This document shows positions 1 to 9,460 of a stretch of 64,000 nucleotides of DNA, in pieces. The stretch comes from CAZGYE01 sp964530165 (GTDB taxonomy: Bacteria > Planctomycetota > Planctomycetia > Planctomycetales > Planctomycetaceae). The notes under the pieces were generated by a model. It did no database searches. It had not been told where the DNA came from and was given only the letters and a program-made list of their open reading frames with translations. The DNA is taken from positions 1 through 64,000 of the forward strand of contig CAZGYE010000002.1 in assembly GCA_964530165.1 (NCBI GenBank), written 5' to 3'. The number at the start of each line of letters is the position of its first letter. Position 1 is the stretch's first letter. Position numbers and translations under genes: made by a program.

Positions 1-1
1 C

Positions 2-3000
2 GTGACGATCACGGCCGACGCCATCACCGACGGCAACGGCGGCAAGGTCATCGTTTGGTCCGATGAGAGCACACTCGATTACGGCAGCATCAGCGCTCGC
101 GGTGGATTGCACAGCGGCGATGGTGGTTTCGTTGAGGTTTCAGGAGCAATTGGATTGGAGATGGGCGGCCGTGTCGATCTTCGCGCCCCTTATGGTTCTA
201 CCGGTACGTTACTGTTGGATCCTCTAAACATCCGCATTGATGGCGGGACCGGCGACGGCTCGGACGACACAGATGCCAGTGCAACAGATCTGATCAATGA
301 TGCCGGGTCGAACACCGCAGGGAGCATCCTCTTTGCTGATGAAGGTAGCGGCTCGCCAGACCCATTTATCATTACCGAGCAGGAAATCGAGGCGCAAAGC
401 GCAGCGGCGAGCATTGTTCTCGAGGCGCGGAACAGCATTACAGTCAGCGGCACGTTCAATAACGACGCAGACGGTGGAGGGACGGACGACCCAGGCACCA
501 ATGTCGTGTTAATTCAGGGTGGAAACAGCCTGACGATGACCACACGCAACGATGCCGGGGAGGGAATAGGCGGGATCGATTTGACTGATGGCGGCACGTT
601 GAATGGCCTGGAATTCAAGACCACCGGTACGGGCACCATCACCATGACGAGCGGAAGTGGAGGGGCAGAAGTAGGGAATGCTCCAATTACTATCGGAAAA
701 CTGAGCGCAGCCAGTGGGAACATTTCTATCACTGCTGAAGGGGACCTGACAGTCGTTAGTGGTACAATCGAAACCACAGGCTCGACAGCTGATGTCACCC
801 TTACGTCAGTCAACGGTGCAATCAAGTCGGATCAACCTGAAAATGATGGCAACAAAGAGATCAACACCGCCGGTGGCAAGATCACTCTCGACGCCAACAC
901 GGGGATCACAGACAGCACTGGGACAGGGGCCTTTGAAATTGACTCCGGCGGCGGCGACGTCGACATTGTGCGCTCCGGCAGCGGGCTGGTGAGTGTTCGC
1001 TACGTTTCCAGCGATGCCGATACTCTCACCCTTGATTTCGCCGACAATGGAACGGGGCACTTCAAATACGATAGCGACTCGACAGGCGACCTCACCGTTA
1101 ACAGCATGACGCTTCTTGACGGAAATCTGGAGGTTTCGAACGCCGGGAACATCAGTGTCGCCGGCAAGCTCGACACCAGCGCCGGTACGAACGACGATCT
1201 CAGTCTGGCGGCAACGGGCGGTAGCAGTGAGATCAAGCTTGAGAACGTCAACGATATCCTGACAGCCGGTGGCGGGAAAGTCACACTTCAAGCAGGGAAC
1301 AGAATCAACGTCGTTGACAACTCGGCTGATGTCGAAGTCCAGACGACGGGGATACTAGAGATAACAACGGAAAGAGTCGGCGCCAATCATCTCACTATCG
1401 AGGATGTGACCGACCTCCGTATTTCCGACACAGGAGGTTCGTCGGGGCAGGTAATCTTCGTTGACGAGGTTGGCGCCAGCACGATTACGGACACGACGAT
1501 CACAGTGGCCGATGCAAGCTCAGGTCGCATCGACATCGATTACTTCGGACCCAACGTCGTCGACATCAACGATGGCCACGATCTCAACAACGTCGACCTC
1601 AGTCAGACCGGGAGCACATCCTCTTTCAGCTACACGGCCACGACCGGCGACATCAAGGTTGGCAGCGTCAACACGGGCAACCAAGCCGTCTCGCTGACCG
1701 CGACTCTGGGGAGCATCAACGACGCGTCGGACGACACAACGACCGACATCACGGGGACGACGCTGACGCTGACGGCGCGGGATGAGATTGCAGGCAACGC
1801 GGGTGACACGACCGACACCTTCCAGGCGCTGGAAGTGGCCTCGACGAGCCTGGACGTTTCGACGACGGGGACAGGCGGGACACAGCAGATCGTGCTTGTG
1901 GAATCGGACCCGACGACGCTGACTGACGTGGATACGGCCGACGGGGACATCTTTGTCCGCTCAGGGGGCGCACTCGTGGCGACGGACGTTGCGGCCAACA
2001 GTGACGTGACGCTGATCGCGGCAACCGGTGACATATCCGTCGGCACCATCAGTGCGAGCGGTCTGGTCACAATTGAGGCGACACTGGGGAGCATCAACGA
2101 CGCGTCGGACGACACAACGACCGACATCACGGGGACGACGCTGACGCTGACGGCGCGGGATGAGATTGCAGGCAACGCGGGTGACACGACCGACACCTTC
2201 CAGGCGCTGGAAGTGGCCTCGACGAGCCTGGACGTTTCGACGACGGGGACAGGCGGGACACAGCAGATCGTGCTTGTGGAATCGGACGGGACGACGCTGA
2301 CTGATGTGGATACGGCCCAAGGCTCGATCACCGTCGTTTCGACGACGGGCGATCTGGCGGTGGGGGATGTCGACGCGGGGACGACCACGCTCGACGCGGT
2401 GACCCTGAAGGCGACTCTGGGAGCCATCACCGATTCAGCCGCAGACAACACGGTCAACATCACTGCGGCTACGGCCACGTTGACCGCAAACACCGGCATT
2501 GGGACTGCGACCGCAGACCAGGACATCGAGACGACGGTTGCGACACTTGTCGCGTCGACAACAAACTCCGGCGATATTGTCATTGACGAGACCGACACGC
2601 TGACAATCGGAACCGGCGGAAACGGTGTCACGACCGCCGGGAGTCTCATCGAAATCACTGCGGATGGCACGATTACCGTCGACGAAGTCGTGACGGCAGG
2701 CGGAACCGGCGATGTCCTCATCGACGCAGTGGGTACAAACAGCGACATCGAGTTGAACGCGACGGTCACAGCAGGTGACGACGCGCATCTCCGTGCCGGC
2801 AGAGACATTTTGCAGCCGTCCGCTACTGTTTTCGTTGTGGCCAATGAACTGTTACTGGAAGCGGGAGATGAAATCGGTGCGGCGGCGGCGGCGATCGATT
2901 TACGGGTCGATGAAGTGGAAGCTGAAGCGGGCCAAGCGACGGGTCTCGTGAGCGATATTTTCCTAAACCAGGACGAAGGAGGAGGGACTCTAACGATCAC

Positions 3001-6000
3001 CGACGTGCCCGACCTGATCGCTGGTGGGACGTTTTCTTCCGGTGTGATCATCGATCCGGCGGCAACGAGCGGCAGCATCTCGATCATCACCGAGGATGAT
3101 CCTCTGACGGTATCGCAAGCGGTGACCGCCAGGAGTGGCGGTTCGGTAACCCTGACCACCAACGACGTCAACGGCGGCGACGCGACGGAGAAGCTCTTCA
3201 CGCTGACGGATGCGGCGGCGGCGGCGATTACGGCGCCCGGTGACGGAGCGATCACGATCACGGCTGACAACATGACATTGGGCGGAACATTGGGGACGAT
3301 TGGCTCCGGCGCCAGTGAAGTCACGTTGCAGCCACTGCAGGCCGACACGACGATCTCATTGGGCAGCGGTGCGGATGCCCTGGGCGTATTGGCCCTGACC
3401 AACGCGGAACTGAACGCGCTAGATAACACAACCGGCGTGACGAACATCGGGCTGACGGACGTCACAGGCGGCGACGTCACGATTGCAGCCGCTGTCGATC
3501 TTTCTGCTGACAGCGCACGACTGCATCTGCGCACGGCCGGCGGCGTCAGCGGCGCGGGCAACATCATCACCGTCGATGCGCTTGCGATCACAGCCGCGAA
3601 GAACAGCGCAGGTGATGTGGTCAACGTGCAAACGAACGTCAGCCCGGCCACCGTGGCCGTCCTCGTACCGACACGGGCTCTCACGGCAAATACAACAACG
3701 ACGGTGGATTCGAACAAAGTGGAGATTGCGTCGACCGCCGGCATGGCGGCAGGAGAGCGAATCAGCATCTCCGATAACAATAGCACCGTCGAGCTCTTTA
3801 CGATTCTGTCGGTCGACAGTGCCACAAAGCTGACGCTAAGCGGCAACGTCACCGACGACTTCACGACCGCCGAGGCCGCGTTCGTGACCGTCGACATGGA
3901 TGTGACGATTTCCGAAGCGGCCGGCGCCGGAGGTCTCACGGTTGGAACCGTCGATGGCGTCAAGGGCATTACGGGAACCAGCGGGGAGATCACCGTATCG
4001 ACCACCGACAGTCTCTTGACGCTCAAAATCGCTCAGCCGGTGGGTGTGAACAACATCACAAAGAATGAAGGCGTGAGTGACGACATCTGGCTGACCGCCG
4101 GTGGACTGGACAGCATCATCGACAACAACAACATGATTTTCAGCGGAGGTGAGCCGATCACGTTGGAGGCCGACAATATGACGCTGGAGGGCGGAACGAT
4201 CCATTCGGGATCGGCGAAAACGACGCTGACCGTCAATACGCCGGGCGCCACAATCTCCATCGGCGATTCCGGGGGCGAAGACGCCGACTCGAATCTGGAA
4301 CTGCGTGATTCGGAGTTGGAAACAATCACGACAACCAGTGGCATTGTGGTCGGTGCGACGGGCGCTGGGACAATCACCGTTCTTGACGGGGACCCCATCA
4401 ATCTGGACGACGTGAACCTGACGTTGATCACCGGCGGATCTCTTACCGACGATGGCAGCGCCGGCGCAACGATCACGCTGGTCGACACGGATTCCTCGAA
4501 CGATGATGCGATTCTGACACTCGACTCGGACACCGGCATTGGTGGGACTCATGGCTTCGACGGCGATGCGCTGGGGATCGATGTCGTCAAACTCGCGGCT
4601 CGCACGCGTGCCGAAACGGGCCAGGGAGGCGACATCAAGGTCAGCGAGGCAAATACGCTGGTGATCGTCTCGGCGGTCAACTCCAGCACGGCGTTTACCG
4701 CGGATACCGGTGTCGAGACAGCCAACGACACCGACGGCGGTGACGATGAAAACATTGATATCGAAGTGCGGAATGGCAATCTGCGGGTCAATCAACAGGT
4801 GACCGCCGCCGATAAAGGCAATGTGATTCTGCGTGCCGACGGTCCCGGCGACAACGATGACGTGATTCTGAACGCGACCGTGAAAGCTGGTCCAGTTGGC
4901 GTGGACGGCGTGGATGCGAACGGCGATGTGCACATTCGCGCCTCGCGGGATATCAAGCAGCCGGACCCTGACGTATTCATTGTGGCCGATACGCTGCTGC
5001 TCGAGGCGGGTCGCAATATCGGCGAGGGCGGTGACGGCAACGGCATCGACACACAGGTCACCACCCTCGGCGCCGAATCGGCGCAGAGCGGAGGCGCCAC
5101 GCGCGGCAACATTTTCATCAATGAGGATGCGCTTGGCGGGAACCTTGCGGTCGACAGTGTGAACAACCTGATCGACGGGGGGACCTTTACTTCCGGGGTC
5201 ATCGTCAACAATGGCGCCGGAGACACGAGCGGAGCCGTCAGCATCTCGACGGAGAATGGCAATCTGACCGTTTTACGTAACATCACCGCGCACGGTGACG
5301 TCGTGAACGGCACCGGCACGATCACGTTGAAGACCGGCGACACCGACACCGACGACAACACAGCCGAAGCAACCTTCACGCTCGACTCAACCAATAGTCC
5401 GACGGTCAGCACGGAAGATGGGTCCATCACGATTGTCGCCGACCAGATGGACATCCAGGCCAGTACTGCAATCACGGCTGGAAGTCCGGATGGGATCGAC
5501 AATGTGGCCCTGCAGACGACAACGGCCAATACGGAGATCGCCTTGGGTGTCGCCGATGCAGTCGATCCTGGGGCTGGTAGTCCCGATCAGCACCGGCTGG
5601 GTCTCACTGCAGACGAATTGAATCGCATCACCACCGCTGCGGATTCATCAGTCGTTATCGGCAACCGGACGCACACGGGCGGCATTATTCTGCGTGGGGA
5701 CGTCAACCTGTCGACCAGCGAGAACTTGGCGCTGATCACCGACGGTTCCATCACCGACGACAACGGCAGCCGCACGCTGACCGAAACCGGACACGTGACA
5801 CTGGTCGCCGGCGCCAACGGTTCGGCCGCGTCGATCGAGGACAGCGGCGACGGCGTGTTGCAGGTCAACTCCGGTCCGGCCACGCTTTCCGCGACAGCCG
5901 CCGGAGATGTGCGGATTCAGGATTCGAGTATTCTCACCACCGGAGTCCCAATCGGGCCGGCGGCCGACGCTCCGGACGCTCTATCAGACGCTGCCTCGGC

Positions 6001-9000
6001 CGGCGATAGTGTGCTGAAGATTGCCGACGGGGAGGGCGCGAAATTTACGGTCGGCCAAACCATCCGCATTACTGACGCGACCAGCACGGAATTCCACGTG
6101 ATTCGATCCATCAACGACGACGGAACGAATCCAGACAAGATCACAATTGCGGGAACGCTGGCGAACACGTACGCGGCGGCAGGCGCCACAACCATTCAGG
6201 AGGTCAGTCAACCCCAGGCGAGCCAGACGCTTGATTTTCTGGCAGCCGACGTGTCTGCCGGACCAAACGCGGTGCTGACGATTGCCGATGGAGAAGACTT
6301 TAAGTACACCGTCGGTCAGACGATACGGATCACGGACGGAACGAACACGGAAACCCACAGGATTCAAGCCATCGATGATGATGGATTGAATCCCGATCGG
6401 ATCACCATTGACGGGACATTGGTGAATAGCTTCACGGTCGTCGGAGGCACAACCATCCTCGCAACCGGTGTCAGCAGCACTGCCAACGACGGCGACGTCG
6501 AATTGCGTACGATAGACGGCGACCTGAAGGTCGCAGATGGTGCGGCCGTCGCCGCCGACGGAGCCGGCAATGTGATCCTGTACGCCGGCAGCGACCTCGC
6601 GCCGGGGACCAATGACGACGTGATTCTCAACGACAACGTCACCGCTGGAGATGATCCTCTTCCCCGGCCGGCGGACACAAACACAGCCACTCAGGACGTT
6701 CACATCCGTGCAAGCCGTGACATTCTGCAGGCGGCCGCCGATGATTTCATCGTGGCGGACACGGTGCTGTTGGAGGCGGGCCGGCGCATTGGCGATGGAA
6801 CGGTGGTTGGTGCGGCGATCAACCCGGCTGCGATCGATTTGCGGGCGAACACGGTGGCGGCTGATTCGGGCCAAGCCGGCATGGCCAATAGCCACATTTT
6901 CCTCAACCAGGACGCGGCAGGACCGAATCCGCTCACCGTCGGCGTCTCAACCGATCTGATTGATGGCGGAACGAAGTCGGGCGTGTTTGTGGACAAGTTC
7001 GAGCCGGTAGGAGGCGCGACCGGCGCCATCACCATCAACACCGAAGACGCGACTCTGGTGGTGAACGAGGATGTGCGCTCGCGCGGGTTCAGTCCCGGTT
7101 TGCCGCCCGGTGATGGCGACGTGATTCTCAACGCCGGGACAACGGACAGTGTGCCGAACGCCGGTGATAACGACGTCCTCCTCAACGCCTGGGTGGTTGC
7201 CGACAACAACACTGCGTGGAATCTCCCTCGTCCCTCTGGGGCTGACGTACACATTCGCGCCTCACGGGACATTTTGCAGGCTTCGTTGAGGCAGGACTTG
7301 GCGGTGTCTATGGCATCTGGCACGAATGCGGTGACCGTCGGCTCGACGGCCGGGATGGAAGCGGGCGATTTTGTCCGCATTTCAGACAACAATGTCGTCA
7401 CCCCGGCCAACTCCGAGTCCTTCCTCATTCTATCGATCGTCAATCCCACCGATCTGATAGTCGACGGCTTCCTGGCGAGTGCGGTCACCGTGGGGGAGTC
7501 GGCGCCGCCGACGAGTACGCCAACCAGGATGGATCAGACGCTGACGGCGGAGACACTCTCTGGCACAGCAACGGTCACGGTCGGCTCGACAGCGGGAATG
7601 ACAGCGGGCAATTTCGTCCTCCTTTCAGACAATGACAGCGCCGGCGAATCCTTCCTCATTCAATCGATCGACAGCGCCACGACGCTGACGCTCAGCGGTA
7701 CTGTGTTGAGCGACTTCACGCAGGCGGAAAGCGCGTCCGTCACGGTGACCAGAAGCGCGTCCGTCACGGTTGGCAGCTTGGTGATTGCCGACGGACTGGC
7801 CCTGGAAGCCGGGCGGCACATTGGCGGCGGGAATCTCAACGATATTCCCGATCCATTCCTTTCCATGAACAACCCAGACGCAATCGACCTAGGAATCAAT
7901 ACCGGCACGATTGCAGCCGAATCCGCAAGAAATGGATCCGATGGAAATCTCTTTCTCAATCAACACCTCCGGGGAATAACGATCGGAGAGGCGGACAACT
8001 TGATCGATGGTGGCGGCCCTGTCAGTGGAGTGGGGGTCGCGGTGGGAGGAGTCGGCAGCGTCGTGATCACCACCGATAACGGAAACATCAATGTGCTCAA
8101 AGACGTCCGTGCGCGAGGGAACGCAACGGTTGGAATGGCTGGACTCCATGCTGGGGGCACGGGGAACACGATCGAATGGTTCGACCAGTTCAACGTCGGA
8201 GTCAGAACCGACGGCGGAGCGGCCACGTTGGATCTTCCGTTCCTCTCGGTTCCAACGGCTCAAATTACTTCAGGTTTCATCGTCGATTTGACGGTGACCG
8301 CAGGGAATCCGAATGAGGAGAACCTGCACCTCACCATCAATTGGGGCGATCCCGTGGGCTCGGGTGTCCCGCCGAACCCGTTGACAGAGGTGATTCCGCT
8401 TGGTGATGTGACAGTGACCCGGCAACACGTGTACGATGTGGGGTGGTTGATTTCTCAAGCGCCGCCAAACATTCTCATTTCGGTCGGAATTGACCACAAC
8501 AGCACCATCTTTCTGACTGAAGATGGCGTCCCGGTCACCGATGTGACTGTCAACGCTTCCAGCACCCTTCTGCCACGGGGTCCGATTGCGGTGCCGAGGG
8601 CACGGGAGGAGACTGAAAAAGTGGTCGTCTTCGCAGAACCACCCGTTCCGGAAGAAATCACGAACGTGATTCCACCGTCGGTGGTGCCTCCGCTGGAGTT
8701 TGGTGCTGCCACGGGCGCGCCACCCCCAGATCCATTCCGGGTGGTCCTTCGAGTCGTCCCCCCGGACGAGTTGGCCAGCTATCAGGTCTACCCGGTTTCT
8801 GACGTGACCTTGGTCGGCGACGAGAACATCGCCGAACTCAAAAGTAGTTTGAAAGACAATCACTACCAGATTGTCATTATCTACTCCGATGACAGCGAGA
8901 ATGTGACCGAGGATTTCTATCTTCGGCAGGGTCGAGAAGTTGACGAGAGTGAGTTCCAAAACCCGGGCCAATCGGGAATTCGCATCGACGCCAGCGATCT

Positions 9001-9349
9001 ATTGCAGTCTGCTGTCGACCTGCACCTGCACCACGACCAGCTTGACGTTGCGCTGGCTACCGAAACAGTCTCCTCCACTGACGGCGAGGTCGTTTCGGAG
9101 ACCGGAGCCATTCCATCGGAAGCGACCGACGCCCAAAACGCGACCCCAGAAGCAAGTGGCTCGGAGTCGGTTGAGCAGACCGAGCAGTATTCTGCCGGTC
9201 TTGGCGTAGTCGGTGGCAGTCTGGCAGTGCATTCGCTGCGCGCACGCTGGAGAAAGTGCATTGAAACGGCACAGCGGGCGGAAGCAGGGCGCGCTGTTGC
9301 GAAGACAGCTCGGGTCCGACGGCGGATTCAGCGGTTCTTAAGAGGTTGA
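2..9349 (+). CDS. Giant filamentous-haemagglutinin-like surface protein, 5' truncated
   Basis: The reading frame is open from the first bases, so the true start, signal peptide and any secretion domain lie upstream; at least 3115 residues are present. The product is rich in Gly, Thr, Asp, Ser and Ala and has the short-period pattern of a right-handed beta-helix, as in filamentous haemagglutinin and other large exoproteins. Residues near 70 (GTLLLDPLNIRID) resemble the end of haemagglutinin repeat regions. Four copies of a module with (V/L)(H/R)(I/L)RA(S/G)RDI followed by LLLEAG and then a FLNQD-like block start near residues 924, 1638, 2230 and 2413. A second module, containing VxVxSTAGMxAGxxxxISDNN, recurs near residues 1240, 2440 and 2520. 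The C-terminus has a short hydrophobic stretch (GLGVVGGSLAVHSL) and a basic tail that could act as a membrane stop or sorting signal. Likely role: exported adhesin or surface-layer component. The next gene follows after about 110 bases on the same strand. Confidence 0.8.
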   Translation: MTITADAITDGNGGKVIVWSDESTLDYGSISARGGLHSGDGGFVEVSGAIGLEMGGRVDLRAPYGSTGTLLLDPLNIRIDGGTGDGSDDTDASATDLINDAGSNTAGSILFADEGSGSPDPFIITEQEIEAQSAAASIVLEARNSITVSGTFNNDADGGGTDDPGTNVVLIQGGNSLTMTTRNDAGEGIGGIDLTDGGTLNGLEFKTTGTGTITMTSGSGGAEVGNAPITIGKLSAASGNISITAEGDLTVVSGTIETTGSTADVTLTSVNGAIKSDQPENDGNKEINTAGGKITLDANTGITDSTGTGAFEIDSGGGDVDIVRSGSGLVSVRYVSSDADTLTLDFADNGTGHFKYDSDSTGDLTVNSMTLLDGNLEVSNAGNISVAGKLDTSAGTNDDLSLAATGGSSEIKLENVNDILTAGGGKVTLQAGNRINVVDNSADVEVQTTGILEITTERVGANHLTIEDVTDLRISDTGGSSGQVIFVDEVGASTITDTTITVADASSGRIDIDYFGPNVVDINDGHDLNNVDLSQTGSTSSFSYTATTGDIKVGSVNTGNQAVSLTATLGSINDASDDTTTDITGTTLTLTARDEIAGNAGDTTDTFQALEVASTSLDVSTTGTGGTQQIVLVESDPTTLTDVDTADGDIFVRSGGALVATDVAANSDVTLIAATGDISVGTISASGLVTIEATLGSINDASDDTTTDITGTTLTLTARDEIAGNAGDTTDTFQALEVASTSLDVSTTGTGGTQQIVLVESDGTTLTDVDTAQGSITVVSTTGDLAVGDVDAGTTTLDAVTLKATLGAITDSAADNTVNITAATATLTANTGIGTATADQDIETTVATLVASTTNSGDIVIDETDTLTIGTGGNGVTTAGSLIEITADGTITVDEVVTAGGTGDVLIDAVGTNSDIELNATVTAGDDAHLRAGRDILQPSATVFVVANELLLEAGDEIGAAAAAIDLRVDEVEAEAGQATGLVSDIFLNQDEGGGTLTITDVPDLIAGGTFSSGVIIDPAATSGSISIITEDDPLTVSQAVTARSGGSVTLTTNDVNGGDATEKLFTLTDAAAAAITAPGDGAITITADNMTLGGTLGTIGSGASEVTLQPLQADTTISLGSGADALGVLALTNAELNALDNTTGVTNIGLTDVTGGDVTIAAAVDLSADSARLHLRTAGGVSGAGNIITVDALAITAAKNSAGDVVNVQTNVSPATVAVLVPTRALTANTTTTVDSNKVEIASTAGMAAGERISISDNNSTVELFTILSVDSATKLTLSGNVTDDFTTAEAAFVTVDMDVTISEAAGAGGLTVGTVDGVKGITGTSGEITVSTTDSLLTLKIAQPVGVNNITKNEGVSDDIWLTAGGLDSIIDNNNMIFSGGEPITLEADNMTLEGGTIHSGSAKTTLTVNTPGATISIGDSGGEDADSNLELRDSELETITTTSGIVVGATGAGTITVLDGDPINLDDVNLTLITGGSLTDDGSAGATITLVDTDSSNDDAILTLDSDTGIGGTHGFDGDALGIDVVKLAARTRAETGQGGDIKVSEANTLVIVSAVNSSTAFTADTGVETANDTDGGDDENIDIEVRNGNLRVNQQVTAADKGNVILRADGPGDNDDVILNATVKAGPVGVDGVDANGDVHIRASRDIKQPDPDVFIVADTLLLEAGRNIGEGGDGNGIDTQVTTLGAESAQSGGATRGNIFINEDALGGNLAVDSVNNLIDGGTFTSGVIVNNGAGDTSGAVSISTENGNLTVLRNITAHGDVVNGTGTITLKTGDTDTDDNTAEATFTLDSTNSPTVSTEDGSITIVADQMDIQASTAITAGSPDGIDNVALQTTTANTEIALGVADAVDPGAGSPDQHRLGLTADELNRITTAADSSVVIGNRTHTGGIILRGDVNLSTSENLALITDGSITDDNGSRTLTETGHVTLVAGANGSAASIEDSGDGVLQVNSGPATLSATAAGDVRIQDSSILTTGVPIGPAADAPDALSDAASAGDSVLKIADGEGAKFTVGQTIRITDATSTEFHVIRSINDDGTNPDKITIAGTLANTYAAAGATTIQEVSQPQASQTLDFLAADVSAGPNAVLTIADGEDFKYTVGQTIRITDGTNTETHRIQAIDDDGLNPDRITIDGTLVNSFTVVGGTTILATGVSSTANDGDVELRTIDGDLKVADGAAVAADGAGNVILYAGSDLAPGTNDDVILNDNVTAGDDPLPRPADTNTATQDVHIRASRDILQAAADDFIVADTVLLEAGRRIGDGTVVGAAINPAAIDLRANTVAADSGQAGMANSHIFLNQDAAGPNPLTVGVSTDLIDGGTKSGVFVDKFEPVGGATGAITINTEDATLVVNEDVRSRGFSPGLPPGDGDVILNAGTTDSVPNAGDNDVLLNAWVVADNNTAWNLPRPSGADVHIRASRDILQASLRQDLAVSMASGTNAVTVGSTAGMEAGDFVRISDNNVVTPANSESFLILSIVNPTDLIVDGFLASAVTVGESAPPTSTPTRMDQTLTAETLSGTATVTVGSTAGMTAGNFVLLSDNDSAGESFLIQSIDSATTLTLSGTVLSDFTQAESASVTVTRSASVTVGSLVIADGLALEAGRHIGGGNLNDIPDPFLSMNNPDAIDLGINTGTIAAESARNGSDGNLFLNQHLRGITIGEADNLIDGGGPVSGVGVAVGGVGSVVITTDNGNINVLKDVRARGNATVGMAGLHAGGTGNTIEWFDQFNVGVRTDGGAATLDLPFLSVPTAQITSGFIVDLTVTAGNPNEENLHLTINWGDPVGSGVPPNPLTEVIPLGDVTVTRQHVYDVGWLISQAPPNILISVGIDHNSTIFLTEDGVPVTDVTVNASSTLLPRGPIAVPRAREETEKVVVFAEPPVPEEITNVIPPSVVPPLEFGAATGAPPPDPFRVVLRVVPPDELASYQVYPVSDVTLVGDENIAELKSSLKDNHYQIVIIYSDDSENVTEDFYLRQGREVDESEFQNPGQSGIRIDASDLLQSAVDLHLHHDQLDVALATETVSSTDGEVVSETGAIPSEATDAQNATPEASGSESVEQTEQYSAGLGVVGGSLAVHSLRARWRKCIETAQRAEAGRAVAKTARVRRRIQRFLRG
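1706..2318. repeat. Near-identical direct repeat inside the giant gene
   Basis: About 235 bp at 1706-1940 recur at 2084-2318 with only a few differences; the first roughly 200 bp look identical. The offset is 378 bp, which is 126 codons, so the frame is kept. This indicates a recent internal duplication or gene conversion in the beta-helix region. Confidence 0.9.
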
Positions 9350-9442
9350 CAACCGTCGGATCACGGTGGCAAACTGTCGGAAACAGGCGGCGTGTGGCGT
9401 CATTGCATTGGCCGCTGCACCCTCGAATCCGTCTTGACCGTT

Positions 9443-9460
9443 GGAGGTATGTGCACCATG
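9443..9460 (+). promoter_or_regulatory. Ribosome binding site and leader of the kinase gene
   Basis: GGAGG at 9443-9447 precedes the ATG at 9458 by ten bases. The block GAGGTATGTGC here is identical to the leader of the vWA gene at 21365-21375, the only other member of the cluster with an untranslated spacer of some length. Confidence 0.6.

Noticed and set aside
1630..4026. A 798-codon open frame antisense to the giant gene
   Set aside because: It mirrors the repetitive GC-biased plus-strand gene, is a monotonous Ser/Val/Ala/Pro sequence with no domain, and has no ribosome site.
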